A stretch of 64,000 bases of DNA, taken from NCBI GenBank assembly GCA_023389195.1, contig JAEWET010000028.1, positions 1 to 64,000 of the forward strand, written 5' to 3'. A program made the translations under genes and the position numbers. Source of the DNA: Aliihoeflea sp023389195 (GTDB lineage: Bacteria > Pseudomonadota > Alphaproteobacteria > Rhizobiales > Rhizobiaceae). A model generated the notes under the pieces. The model did not search any database, was not told the DNA's origin, and worked only from the letters and a program-made list of their open reading frames with translations. Below are positions 51,119-59,747 of this stretch, in pieces; position 1 is the first letter of the stretch, and the number at the start of each line of letters is the position of its first letter.

Positions 51119-51216
51119 AGCCTCGCGCTGCCCCATCCACCCGCGCGTTTTGCCACACAGGAATTTCGCTTCCCCCAATGATACAACCACCGCCAGAACA
51201 TTCAGGAGAGACGCGC

Positions 51217-51693
51217 ATGAAAGTCATCCGATCCATCGCCCTTGCCGGCGCCCTCATGGCCGCGCCGGCATTCGCGCACGACTTCGCCGCTGGAGACCTG
51301 ACGATCGACCACCCGTGGTCGCGGGCGACGCCTGAGGGCGCGCGGGTTGCGGCCGGCTATGCCTCGATCACCAACAACGGCGCCGAGGCCGACCGGCTGA
51401 TCGAAGTGCGCAGCGACTTCGCCGCTTCGGCCGAAATCCACGAGATGGCCGTCAATGGCAACGGCGTGATGACGATGCGCCCGCTCGCCGACGGCATCGA
51501 GATTCCGGCCGGCGAGGAGGTCAAGCTCGAGCCCGGCTCGTTCCACATCATGTTCATGGGCCCCGAAAAGCAGCTCGTCGAGGGCGAGAATTTTGCCGGC
51601 ACGCTGGTCTTCGAAAAGGCTGGCGAAGTCGAGGTGGAATTCGCTGTCGAAGGCATGGGCGGGCCGGGCGGGCGTGCGGGCCACAACCATTAA
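51217..51693 (+). CDS. Periplasmic copper chaperone of the PCu(A)C type
   Basis: A 158-residue secreted protein; ATG at 51217 follows CAGGAGAG. Signal peptide VIRSIALAGALMAAPAFA. The PCu(A)C copper motif is present: AEIHEMAVNGNGVMTMRPL and FHIMFMGPEK, i.e. H-x-M and H-I-M-F-M in the expected spacing, plus a His-containing end (GHNH). Such proteins deliver Cu(I) to the CuA centre of cytochrome oxidase. Stand-alone gene. Confidence 0.92.
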   Translation: MKVIRSIALAGALMAAPAFAHDFAAGDLTIDHPWSRATPEGARVAAGYASITNNGAEADRLIEVRSDFAASAEIHEMAVNGNGVMTMRPLADGIEIPAGEEVKLEPGSFHIMFMGPEKQLVEGENFAGTLVFEKAGEVEVEFAVEGMGGPGGRAGHNH

Positions 51694-51824
51694 TGGCAAG
51701 GGCGTCGACGCGCTCTACCAAGTCCCGTTAACCATTGCTTAAGGCTGCGATTGCGCGATGAGGCGAACAGGCACAGTGATGCGTTCGGGTGGAGAAGAAT
51801 GCGTCGCACTGAAAGCCCCGCACC

Positions 51825-53216
51825 ATGCGTATCGTCGACATCGCGCGCAGCGCCTATACGAGCACGCCCGCACCGATCAGGCGCAGGCTGGCGCCGCTCG
51901 TCGCGCTCGTCCCGCGCAGCCTGAAATACGGGCCGGCCTTCGAGCGCTGGCGGCGGGACATCAAGCGATCCGAAGTCGAGCCGGCTTTCGCGGTCGAGCG
52001 GGCGCAGTCGCAGTTGCAGGCGCTTCTTATCAAGGCGTCGGCGGGTAGCGCTTTCTGGCGCAACCTGCTCGGCGCCGCCGCCTTCGCAACCTTCGAGCTC
52101 GAGGCGCTGGCGAGCGTGCCCATCACGACCAAGCAGATGATGCGCGAGGCAGGAGATGCCGCGCGGGTCGATGGGTTGCCGGCGCTTATCAAGGCGACCA
52201 CCAGCGGCTCCAATGCCGAGGCGCCTTTCGAATTTCTCGTTGATGCCGACCGGAGCGTGCGCGAATTCGCCTTCGTCACGACTGCTTGGGGCCGCGCGGG
52301 CTACCGGCCGGGCGATCCGCGGGCCGTGCTCCGCGGCTTTCGCCTCGATGATGCCAGTGCCGCTTACCAATGGGACCCGGCGCTGGGCGAACTGCGCCTT
52401 GCCGTCTTCCCACTCGGGCCCACGGATGCGGCCGCGATGGCGGACGAGATCGAGCGGCGGCGCATTTCCTACATTCACGGCTATCCCTCCGCGATCGAGC
52501 TGTTCGCGCGGCATCTCGACAGTGCCGGGCGTCGGCTGGCCAATCCGATCCGTGGCATCTTCCCGATTTCGGAGCCGGTCTTCGCCCACCAGCGCGATCT
52601 CTTCGCCAAGGTCTTTCCGCAGGCGGAAACCGTGCCCTTCTACGGCATGAGCGAGAAGGTCGCCTTCGCCGTCGAGCGGCGGGGCGAGCCGGGCGTCTAT
52701 ACGTTCGAGCCGCTCTACGGTCTTGCCGAACTGGTCGACGAGGACGGCCGGGCCATCGTGACGCCGGGCACAGAAGGGCGGCTTCTCGGCACCGGCTTCA
52801 TTTCCACCGGCATGCCCTTCATCCGCTACGACACCGGGGACAGCGCCCGGCTGGTCGAGGCGGCGACGCGGGCGAACGGCTGGCGGCTGACGGTTCGCGA
52901 CATCGCCCCGCGCCGCAAGCCGGATTTCCTGATTGCCGGCGATGGCGGCAAGATCGTCGCCACCGACCTCGTCCCGGAGGACATCGCGCTTCTGCGCGGG
53001 CTCGCCGAATGGCAGTTCGTGCAGGGCTCGCCGGGCGTTGCAACGCTTCGCTTTGTGCCGGCGGCAGATGGCGGCGCGAGCGATGCAGAAAGGCTGACGA
53101 GAGCGCTGGAAAGGCGAACGGATGGCCGCCTGCGCTTCGATATCGAGCAGGTTGCCTCGATCGCGTCCGGCGCGCATGGCAAGCGCGCCTTCATCATCCG
53201 GAACATCACAGGCTGA
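51825..53216 (+). CDS. Orphan adenylate-forming enzyme, CapK/phenylacetate-CoA ligase-like
   Basis: A 463-residue soluble protein of the CapK/PaaK branch of adenylate-forming enzymes. Family landmarks are SVPITTKQMMREAG, the P-loop-like LIKATTSGSNAEAPFEF, a FYGMSEKVAFAVE signature and RYDTGDSARLVE near residue 340. Substrate unknown; relatives activate aromatic acids or take part in capsule and secondary metabolism. It stands alone between a copper chaperone and dps. Confidence 0.85.
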   Translation: MRIVDIARSAYTSTPAPIRRRLAPLVALVPRSLKYGPAFERWRRDIKRSEVEPAFAVERAQSQLQALLIKASAGSAFWRNLLGAAAFATFELEALASVPITTKQMMREAGDAARVDGLPALIKATTSGSNAEAPFEFLVDADRSVREFAFVTTAWGRAGYRPGDPRAVLRGFRLDDASAAYQWDPALGELRLAVFPLGPTDAAAMADEIERRRISYIHGYPSAIELFARHLDSAGRRLANPIRGIFPISEPVFAHQRDLFAKVFPQAETVPFYGMSEKVAFAVERRGEPGVYTFEPLYGLAELVDEDGRAIVTPGTEGRLLGTGFISTGMPFIRYDTGDSARLVEAATRANGWRLTVRDIAPRRKPDFLIAGDGGKIVATDLVPEDIALLRGLAEWQFVQGSPGVATLRFVPAADGGASDAERLTRALERRTDGRLRFDIEQVASIASGAHGKRAFIIRNITG

Positions 53217-53219
53217 AGG

Positions 53220-53249
53220 CTCCGGCGGACGATTGCTCATCCGCCGGAG
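53220..53249. terminator. Bidirectional terminator between the CapK-like gene and dps
   Basis: A 10-base perfect stem (53220-53229 with 53240-53249) with a 10-base loop in the 43-base gap between two converging genes. There is no strong T run, so it may be a weak terminator or processing hairpin. Confidence 0.6.
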
Positions 53250-53259
53250 AGCTTCTTGC

Positions 53260-53769
53260 CTATTCGGTGACGACCGCGCGCAGCATCCAGACGACCTTCT
53301 CATGATAGGTCATGCGGCCGACGAGCATGTCGTGCGAGACGAAGTCCTCGGCTTCCTCGGCCTGCTCGGCGGCGTCGCGCATCTTGCGGATGGCGGCCTC
53401 GTGTCCGTCGATCAGGTCGGCGACCATGTCGTGGGCGGTCTTCGATTCCGCGCCGAGTTCGACGACGATGTCCGCGCCCTTGTTGCCGGCGACCGGCGCG
53501 CGATAGCCCAGCGCGCGAATGCGCTCGGCAAGCTCGTCCGTCGCCTTGAACAGGTCGTTGTACTGCTCCTCGGTCATCACGTGGATGGAGTGGAAGAGGG
53601 GACCGACGACGTTCCAGTGATAGATGTGCGTCTTGACGAGCAGCGCATAGGTGTCGGCGAGGATGGCTGACAGGCTCTCGGCCACCGCCTTGCGGCTCTT
53701 CGCATCGATGCCGGTGTTCACCTCGACGTCGCGGGGCTTGGTGTCGAGAACCTTGGCGCTTTTGGCCAT
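53260..53769 (-). CDS. dps: Dps family DNA-protecting ferritin
   Basis: Dodecameric iron-storage and DNA-binding protein of 169 residues. The inter-subunit ferroxidase site is recognisable: THIYHWNVVGPLFHSIHVMTEEQYNDLF (His, His, Glu pattern) and TAHDMVADLIDGHEAAIRKMRDAAEQAEEAEDFVSHDMLVGRMTYHEKVVWMLRA. The basic N-terminal tail (AKSAKVLDTKPRD) could bind DNA. It would detoxify iron and peroxide. Promoter region not resolved. Confidence 0.96.
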   Translation of the reverse strand: MAKSAKVLDTKPRDVEVNTGIDAKSRKAVAESLSAILADTYALLVKTHIYHWNVVGPLFHSIHVMTEEQYNDLFKATDELAERIRALGYRAPVAGNKGADIVVELGAESKTAHDMVADLIDGHEAAIRKMRDAAEQAEEAEDFVSHDMLVGRMTYHEKVVWMLRAVVTE

Positions 53770-53850
53770 GAGAATGCTCCTGTTCTGGCTGGGCGGATGG
53801 CCGTTCGGCCGTTCGCTCCATGAACATTCTCTAATGTGAAATGTTCCCGA

Positions 53851-55326
53851 TTACCGTCGCCAGAAGGCGGGCGACATCAGGACCAGAACGGCGAGGATTT
53901 CGAGCCGGCCGAGCAGCATGGCCGCGATCAGCACCCATTTGGCCGCATCCGAGAGCGGCACGAAATTGCCGGCCGGGCCGATGATGTCGCCGAGGCCGGG
54001 GCCGACATTGGTCAGCGCCGTCAAGGTCCCCGTCACGGCGCTGACGAGATCGAGGCCGGTGAGCGTCAAAAGCAGCGTGCCGACGCACAGAAGGACGAGG
54101 AAGACCGCGACGAAGAGCGTCGTCGCCCGCTGCATGTCGCCGTCGATCACGCGCTTGCCGTAGCGGATCGACTGGACCGAATTCGGGTAGATCAGCTTGT
54201 TCAGGCCGCGCGCGAGAAGCTGGTAGAGGATGTAAAACCGGTAGGCCTTGATGCCGCCCGAGGTCGAGCCCGAGCAGCCGCCCATGAAGGTCGCGACGAA
54301 GGCGCAGCCGACGGCGAACGGGCCCCAGGCCGAATAGTCGCCGCTGGCAAATCCCGTCGTGGTGATGATGGAGATGAAATTGAAGGCCGAATGGGTCAGC
54401 GCCGTGCCGAAGCCGACTTCGGAGGTCACCCGCAGATAGATCGCGACCGCGAGGATGAAGCCCGCGCAATAGGTCGCGAAGACACGGATCTGCGGATCGC
54501 CGAGCGGATCGATGCGGCCGCGCACCGCCAGCAGGATCAGGATCGAGAAGGGCAGCGCGCCGACGAACATGAAGGTCGTTCCGACCCACAGGATCGCCGG
54601 CCGATCGGCATAGAAGCCGAGCGAGGCGTCATGGGTGGAGAACCCGCCGGTCGAAAGCGTCGTCATGGCGTGGTTGATCGCGTCGAACGCGGTCATGCCG
54701 GCAGCGGCATAGGCGACGGCGCAGACCAGCGTCAGCGCGCCGTAGATGCCGAGCAGCGCGACGGTGTAGGTCGACAGGCGCGCGAACGGCCGGTCGCCGA
54801 TATCCGAGGATTCGATCTTCAGATAGGACACGCCGCCGATGTTGAGGAAGGGCAGCACGAAAAGCCCGAGCGCGATCACCCCGACGCCGCCGATCCATTG
54901 CAGGAGCGAGCGCCAGAGCAAAAGCCCCGGCGGCAGCGAATCCAGGCCCGCGATGACGGTCGAGCCGGTCGTCGTCAGCGCCGAGACGCTTTCGAAGATG
55001 GCATCGGTTACGCTGAGCCCGATCGAGGCCGCATAAAGCGGGACGGCGCCGGCAATGGCCGTCGTGACCCAGAGCACGTTGACGAGCAGAAAGCCGAAGC
55101 GGGCGGAAAGCTGGGGCGGGGAGCCGAAGGTGGCGAGCGCGATGCCCGCCGACAGGCCGCCCACGAGAAGGCCGGACAGGGTGAAGACCTGCCAGTCCGG
55201 GTTGCCGACATATAGGTCGACCACCGCCGGGAGCGCCATGAACAAGGCGAGATAGGTCGAAAAGATCGCCGCGACGAAGGTGACGGCGCGAATATGGAGC
55301 GTGTTCAAGATGCTGTCGAACCACAC
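53851..55326 (-). CDS. trkH: Potassium uptake membrane protein TrkH
   Basis: K+ transporter channel subunit of 491 residues with about ten membrane segments. Selectivity-filter loops are visible in SVSALTTTGSTVIAGL, HAMTTLSTGGFSTHDAS, SAFNFISIITTTGFASGDYS and TALTNVGPGLGDIIGPAGNF, each with the conserved Gly. The regulatory NAD-binding subunit TrkA is not encoded next to it. Start at 55326; 65 bases separate it from the isomerase gene. Confidence 0.95.
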   Translation of the reverse strand: MWFDSILNTLHIRAVTFVAAIFSTYLALFMALPAVVDLYVGNPDWQVFTLSGLLVGGLSAGIALATFGSPPQLSARFGFLLVNVLWVTTAIAGAVPLYAASIGLSVTDAIFESVSALTTTGSTVIAGLDSLPPGLLLWRSLLQWIGGVGVIALGLFVLPFLNIGGVSYLKIESSDIGDRPFARLSTYTVALLGIYGALTLVCAVAYAAAGMTAFDAINHAMTTLSTGGFSTHDASLGFYADRPAILWVGTTFMFVGALPFSILILLAVRGRIDPLGDPQIRVFATYCAGFILAVAIYLRVTSEVGFGTALTHSAFNFISIITTTGFASGDYSAWGPFAVGCAFVATFMGGCSGSTSGGIKAYRFYILYQLLARGLNKLIYPNSVQSIRYGKRVIDGDMQRATTLFVAVFLVLLCVGTLLLTLTGLDLVSAVTGTLTALTNVGPGLGDIIGPAGNFVPLSDAAKWVLIAAMLLGRLEILAVLVLMSPAFWRR

Positions 55327-55391
55327 AAAATGATCGGCGAGCTATACGCCCGAACATCGACCCTGAACAGCCGCACCGTCGACCGTGCCGA

Positions 55392-56084
55392 TCACGAATT
55401 GCGGACGAGCCATGCCGGATAGTCGCTGACGAGAAGGTGCAGCGGCGGCTCGTCCTCTTCGATCGTCGCAAAGCGGCCGATCGGTTCGCGGAAGATGTTG
55501 TCGGTCAAATCGTCGTTGACGGTCGAGACCTCGCCGATCAGCACGTCGCCGCCTTCGCCCCAGAAGGCGTGCCAGTCGCCGGGCATCAGCGTCACGCTCT
55601 CGCCGGGCGCGAGCTTCAACCTGCCGCCGGCCGGAAGTGTGCGCGCGATACCGTCGCAGGCGACGGTGACGCCGCGCGTGGCGTCAAAGTCACCGTTCGG
55701 GTCGGAGCCAAAGAGTTCGACCACCAGCGTCGCGCCGCCGCGGTTGATGATGTCCTCGGCCTTCAGGCGATGCGTGTGCATCGGGCTCAACTGATCCTGC
55801 CGCGAGATCAGCAGCTTTTCGGCGTAGCACACGCCGCCACCGCGCTTCAGGTCGGCGAGACGGCCGTTGCGCAAGGTGAACAGGAACAGCCCCATCTCGT
55901 CGAACCGCCCCGCGCCATAATCGGTGATGTCCCAGCCGAGCCGCGCGTCGACGATCGCCTGCGCGTCGGTTCGGGCGCGAAATTCTTCCGGCGTCCAGCG
56001 CCCGAAGGGCGGCAGGACGAAGCCGAAGCGGCGCATCATTTCGTCGGCTTCGCGCATGATGTCGTTGATTTCAGAGCGTTTCAT
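55392..56084 (-). CDS. D-lyxose/D-mannose-type sugar isomerase (cupin fold)
   Basis: A 230-residue protein of the D-lyxose isomerase family, cupin barrel with metal ligands suggested by LISRQDQLSPMHTHRLKAEDIINRGGATLVVELFGSD (Glu/His pattern) and VTLMPGDWHAFWGEGGDVLIGEVSTVNDD. It would interconvert D-lyxose with D-xylulose or D-mannose with D-fructose. The linkage with frcBCA and a fructokinase makes the mannose-to-fructose reaction attractive, but the sequence alone does not decide. Divergent from the kinase gene at 56121. Confidence 0.85.
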   Translation of the reverse strand: MKRSEINDIMREADEMMRRFGFVLPPFGRWTPEEFRARTDAQAIVDARLGWDITDYGAGRFDEMGLFLFTLRNGRLADLKRGGGVCYAEKLLISRQDQLSPMHTHRLKAEDIINRGGATLVVELFGSDPNGDFDATRGVTVACDGIARTLPAGGRLKLAPGESVTLMPGDWHAFWGEGGDVLIGEVSTVNDDLTDNIFREPIGRFATIEEDEPPLHLLVSDYPAWLVRNS

Positions 56085-56120
56085 CGGCTTAGCTCAACCA
56101 TCGACTCAAGAGGTTCATCC

Positions 56121-56735
56121 ATGCAGTCCGTATCGGAGATCGCGAAAGTCATCGCGGAAATGGCGCAAGGGTCGGCCCGCTTCATCGTCGCGCTTGCCGG
56201 GCCGCCGGGTGCCGGCAAGTCGACGCTGTCGCAGCTTCTGGCGGACGCGCTCGGCGATGCGGCGATCCTGCAGGGCGACGGATTTCACTACGACAACGCG
56301 ATCCTCGAGGCGCTCGGGAGGCGGCAGCGCAAGGGTGCGCCGGACACGTTCGACGTCGCAGGCCTGGAGAGTGTCCTGCACCGCATTCGGGGTGGCGAGG
56401 AGGTGGTCGTGCCCGTCTTCGATCGGCCGCTCGACCTCGCCCGGGCCGGCGCGGCGCGGATTGCGGGCGATGCGCGATTCGTCATCGTCGAAGGCAACTA
56501 TCTGACGCTCGACGCCGCGCCGTGGAGCGCGCTGCGTCCGCTCTTCGACGTGACGGTGCTCATCGACGTGCCGCGCAACGAACTCGAAAAGCGGCTGATG
56601 CGGCGCTGGCTCGATCTTGGCTGGAGCGCGGACAAGGCGGCGCATTGGGTCGCGTCGAACGACATGCCCAATGTCGATCTCGTCCAGGCGCAGGGCGGCT
56701 CGGCCGATATTCTCTGGCGGCCGCAAGCGCTCTAG
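56121..56735 (+). CDS. P-loop kinase of the nucleoside/panthothenate kinase-like family
   Basis: A 204-residue cytoplasmic kinase. Walker A is ALAGPPGAGKSTLSQLL (about residue 25), the acidic lid region has ILQGDGFHYDNAILEALGRRQRKGAPDTFDV, and the C-terminal ASNDMPNVDLVQAQGGSADIL is conserved in the group. A kinase of this type, FrcK, is encoded in the fructose operon of Sinorhizobium, so this may be its counterpart. Substrate unknown; it could phosphorylate a sugar or nucleoside. Its stop overlaps that of the fructokinase gene by 4 bases. Confidence 0.85.
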   Translation: MQSVSEIAKVIAEMAQGSARFIVALAGPPGAGKSTLSQLLADALGDAAILQGDGFHYDNAILEALGRRQRKGAPDTFDVAGLESVLHRIRGGEEVVVPVFDRPLDLARAGAARIAGDARFVIVEGNYLTLDAAPWSALRPLFDVTVLIDVPRNELEKRLMRRWLDLGWSADKAAHWVASNDMPNVDLVQAQGGSADILWRPQAL

Positions 56736-57682
56736 GCCCTTGCCGCGACCCGCCGCCAGGCCGGTGTGGAGATGTCCGAAGCCCAGGGAGGATTGGCGCC
56801 GGGGCGCGAGACGGCGATGGCCGCGACCTCCGCCGCACGGTCGAGGCAAAGCCGCAGATCGGCGTCGCCCATCGTGCGGACGGCAGCTTTGTCGAGCCGG
56901 CCCAGCCCCTCCAGCGCTTCGAGAAATCCGGCATTGAAAGCGTCGCCGGCGCCGACCGTGTCGGCGATGGTCGCCGGCCGCGGCGAAACCGAAATCGTCC
57001 CGCGGGCGGTGTGCCCGGTCGCTCCGCGCGCGCCGTGGGTGACGAGCACGATCGATGGGCCGCCTGCGAGCAGCTCGTCGATGAAGGCGTCGGCATCGGA
57101 AGAGAGCCAGGCGAGGTCCTCTTCCGACAGCTTGACGATGTCGGCGCCGGCCATCATGCGCGTCAGCCGCGCGCGGTAGGCCGCTTCGTCGGTGACGAAA
57201 TCCGGACGGATGTTCGGGTCGATCACCACGAGGCGGGTCTTCTCCTCGCGCACCATCAAGTCCTCGAAGGCCGAGCCGCAGGGCTCGACGACGAGGCTGA
57301 TCCCGCCGAAGAACAGGGCGCGCACATCGTTGCCGAGGCTCGGCAGGCCTGCGGGTTCGAGCATGCGGCTCGCGGTCGCCTCGTCGTAGAAATGGTAGCT
57401 CGCGTGGCCGTCCTCGAGCGTGACGAAGGCAAGCGTCGTCGGCCGCGCGCTGCGCGGCGACAGCGCGGAATCGACGCGGGACGCCTTCAGTTCGTCGGCC
57501 AGCATCCTGCCGAAGAGGTCGGTCGACAGGCCGTTGAAGAAGCCCGTCTCAACGCCGAGCCGCCCCAGCGCGATGGCGGTGTTGAACACCGCGCCGCCGG
57601 CATGGGGCGCAAAGCCGCGCCGCCCGCCCTCAAGCTCGACGGGCAGCATGTCGATCAGCGCATCGCCGCAGCACAAAATCAT
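56732..57682 (-). CDS. PfkB-family fructokinase-like sugar kinase
   Basis: A 316-residue ribokinase-fold kinase. The N-terminal sugar-binding pattern CCGDALIDMLPVELEGGRRGFAPHAGGAVFNTAIALGRLG and the PfkB signature 2 TIADTVGAGDAFNAGFLEALE (catalytic Asp) are clear. Fructose is the likely substrate because frcABC (fructose/mannose/ribose uptake in Sinorhizobium) lies 4 bases upstream, but other sugars are possible. It ends 4 bases into the neighbouring kinase gene from the opposite strand. Confidence 0.92.
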   Translation of the reverse strand: MILCCGDALIDMLPVELEGGRRGFAPHAGGAVFNTAIALGRLGVETGFFNGLSTDLFGRMLADELKASRVDSALSPRSARPTTLAFVTLEDGHASYHFYDEATASRMLEPAGLPSLGNDVRALFFGGISLVVEPCGSAFEDLMVREEKTRLVVIDPNIRPDFVTDEAAYRARLTRMMAGADIVKLSEEDLAWLSSDADAFIDELLAGGPSIVLVTHGARGATGHTARGTISVSPRPATIADTVGAGDAFNAGFLEALEGLGRLDKAAVRTMGDADLRLCLDRAAEVAAIAVSRPGANPPWASDISTPAWRRVAARA

Positions 57683-57686
57683 CGCG

Positions 57687-58469
57687 TCACGCCGCCTCGG
57701 CCAGTTCCGGCGGCGCTTTCGCGCCTGTCATGAAGGCGACGGCATCCGACATGGTGTGCTCCTTGGGGTCGATGACGCAGAGGCGCCGGCCCAGACGATG
57801 GACGTGGATGCGGTCGGCGACCTCGAACACATGCGGCATGTTGTGCGAGATTAGCACGATCGGCATGCCGCGTTTTCTCACATCGAGGATGAGTTCGAGC
57901 ACGCGGCGCGATTCCTTGACGCCAAGCGCTGCCGTCGGCTCGTCCATGATGACGACCTTGGAGCCGAACGCTGCCGCGCGCGCCACCGCAACGCCCTGCC
58001 GCTGGCCGCCGGACAGCGTCTCCACCGCCTGGCTGATGTTCTGGATCGTCATCAGGCCGAGTTCGGAGAGCTTGTCGCGGGCGATCTTTTCCATCGCGGG
58101 CCGGTCGAGAAGCCGCAAGGTCTGACCCAGAAAGCCCGGCTTCCGGATCTCGCGGCCGAGGAACATGTTGTCAGCGATCGAGAGCGCCGGCGACAGAGCG
58201 AGGTTCTGGTAGACCGTCTCGATGCCGGCGTCGCGCGCCTCCATCGGTGAGCTGAAATTCACGATCTGGCCGTCGAGGCGGATTTCCCCTTCGTCCGGCC
58301 GGATCGCGCCCGAGATCGCCTTGATCATCGAGGATTTGCCGGCACCGTTGTCGCCGATGACGGCGAGGATTTCGCCCGGATAGAGGTCGAAATCGGCGCG
58401 GTCGAGGGCGGTGACGCGGCCATAGCGCTTGACGAGGCCGCGGGCGGAGAGGACGGGCTGGGTGCTCAT
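57687..58469 (-). CDS. frcA: Fructose-type ABC transporter ATP-binding protein FrcA
   Basis: Sugar ABC ATPase with a single nucleotide-binding domain, 260 residues: Walker A AVIGDNGAGKSSMIKAI, Q-loop region GIETVYQNLALSPALSIADNMFLGRE, signature LSGGQRQGVAVARAA and Walker B KVVIMDEPTAAL. Such half-size ATPases pair with FrcC-type permeases. ATG at 58469 overlaps the frcC stop (ATGA). The next gene is the PfkB kinase. Confidence 0.94.
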   Translation of the reverse strand: MSTQPVLSARGLVKRYGRVTALDRADFDLYPGEILAVIGDNGAGKSSMIKAISGAIRPDEGEIRLDGQIVNFSSPMEARDAGIETVYQNLALSPALSIADNMFLGREIRKPGFLGQTLRLLDRPAMEKIARDKLSELGLMTIQNISQAVETLSGGQRQGVAVARAAAFGSKVVIMDEPTAALGVKESRRVLELILDVRKRGMPIVLISHNMPHVFEVADRIHVHRLGRRLCVIDPKEHTMSDAVAFMTGAKAPPELAEAA

Positions 58470-59548
58470 GACGAAAGCTTCCTGATCCACTGGTCGATGG
58501 CGACGGCGACGATGGTGAGCCAGCCGATGGCAAAGACCTGCCAGAGAACGTCGACGCCGGCGAGGCGCAGACCCGAGTTGAAGACACCGACGATCAGCGC
58601 GCCGACCAGCGGCCCCATGATCGAGCCGCGCCCGCCGAAGAGCGAGATGCCGCCGATCACCACGGCGGTGATCGATTGCAGGTTCGCCTCCTGAAAGGAT
58701 TGCGGCGAAACCGAGCCGACGCGGCCGATGGACGCCCAGGCGGCGAGGCCGCAGACGAGGCCTGCGAGCGCATAGACCGAGAGCAGCGTGCGGTTGGTGC
58801 GGATGCCGGAAAGTTCGGCCGCCTCCTTGTCGTCGCCGATGGCGTAGACGTGGCGGCCCCAGGCGGTGCGGTTCAGCATGTACCAGAGAACGGCGAAGAT
58901 CAGCACCATCAGGATCGAGCCATAGGTGAACTGCGCCCCGCCGATGCGGAAGCTCTGGCCGAAGAATTTCAGGAGCGGTGCCGCCGCGTCGATGTCCTGG
59001 CTACGGATCGACTGTGCCCCGGACAGCCACAGCGTCAGCGCGAAGAAGATGTTCCAGGTGCCGAGCGTGACGATGAAGGGCGGCAGCTTGAAACGCGTGA
59101 CGAAGAGCCCGTTGAGCGCGCCGGCGGCCGCACCACCCACCATGCCGAGCCCGATGGCGAGCGGGGCGGGCACGCCCATCGAAACCGCGAGATTGCCCGC
59201 GACGACCGACATCAGAACCATGATCGCGCCGACCGAAAGGTCGATGCCGGCGGTCAGGATGATGAGGCTCTGCGCCGCGGCAAGGATGCCGATGATCGAG
59301 ACCTGCTGCATGATCAGCGACAGGTTGAAGGCGGAGAAGAAGTTCGCGCCGGCGATGAAGCCGAATGCGACGATGCTCAGGGCGAGCACGATGAACGGCA
59401 CCATCGTCGGATTGGCATGGAGCGCATGCTGCAACCGGTCGATGACGTTCTTGTCGTGGCCCTCGAAGGCGGCGACGGAGCGGTCGCTCTTGTCCAGCGA
59501 CGCCTCGAACTCCTGCCCGCGCGGGGGCAGGGCGCTTGTGTCGGTCAT
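58466..59548 (-). CDS. frcC: Fructose-type ABC transporter permease FrcC
   Basis: Membrane permease of the RbsC/FrcC group, 360 residues from ATG at 59548 (GGGAGGAAGCAGCC upstream). Typical segments: VPFIVLALSIVAFGFIAGANFFSAFNLSLIMQQVSIIGILAAAQSLIILTAGIDLSVGAIM and AYAIGDDKEAAELSGIRTNRTLLSVYALAGLVCGLAAW-type loop followed by VVIGGISLFGGRGSIMGPLVGALIVGVFNSGLRLAGVD. About ten membrane helices. It lies between frcB and frcA; 199 bases with hairpins separate it from frcB. Confidence 0.94.
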   Translation of the reverse strand: MTDTSALPPRGQEFEASLDKSDRSVAAFEGHDKNVIDRLQHALHANPTMVPFIVLALSIVAFGFIAGANFFSAFNLSLIMQQVSIIGILAAAQSLIILTAGIDLSVGAIMVLMSVVAGNLAVSMGVPAPLAIGLGMVGGAAAGALNGLFVTRFKLPPFIVTLGTWNIFFALTLWLSGAQSIRSQDIDAAAPLLKFFGQSFRIGGAQFTYGSILMVLIFAVLWYMLNRTAWGRHVYAIGDDKEAAELSGIRTNRTLLSVYALAGLVCGLAAWASIGRVGSVSPQSFQEANLQSITAVVIGGISLFGGRGSIMGPLVGALIVGVFNSGLRLAGVDVLWQVFAIGWLTIVAVAIDQWIRKLSS

Positions 59549-59747
59549 GGCTGCTTCCTCCCAAAGCGAAGCGAGTGTGATCCTGATTGGCATCGCGGTC
59601 AAAGCGGCGATGCTTCCCTCCCCGTATCGGGGGGAGGGGAAATGGCACATGCGACTTCCGCGTCGCCCGGCCCTTCGCTATGGCTCCGGGCGTTCGTCGC
59701 TTGAAAAGCCAAATCGTTGGCTTTTCATCCGCTGCGCGGAACGCTCC
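59549..59747 (-). promoter_or_regulatory. frcB-frcC gap with hairpins
   Basis: The 199 bases between frcB and frcC contain two strong hairpins: a 10-base perfect stem GAAAAGCCAA/TTGGCTTTTC with a 4-base loop (59703-59726), and a GC-rich hairpin (59614-59641, CCCTCCCC/GGGGAGGGG). Such elements after a binding-protein gene often cause partial termination or protect the 3 prime end, giving more binding protein than permease. Confidence 0.7.

Larger units (their letters stand above)
50755..51216. other. 462-base divergent region between metN and the copper chaperone gene
   Basis: Contains an inverted repeat near metN (50888-50926), a 39-bp palindrome (50978-51118) and the ribosome binding site of the copper chaperone (CAGGAGAG, 51203-51210). 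No gene was recognised, and I could not fit a SAM riboswitch consensus. Confidence 0.6.

Noticed and set aside
51000..51170. Short open frames through the palindrome upstream of the copper chaperone gene
   Set aside because: They simply read through the repeat arms and give Pro/Arg/Gly-rich peptides.
50755..51216. SAM riboswitch or other known riboswitch before metN
   Set aside because: I could not match the conserved core of SAM-I, SAM-II or SAM-V by eye; only an inverted repeat was found.
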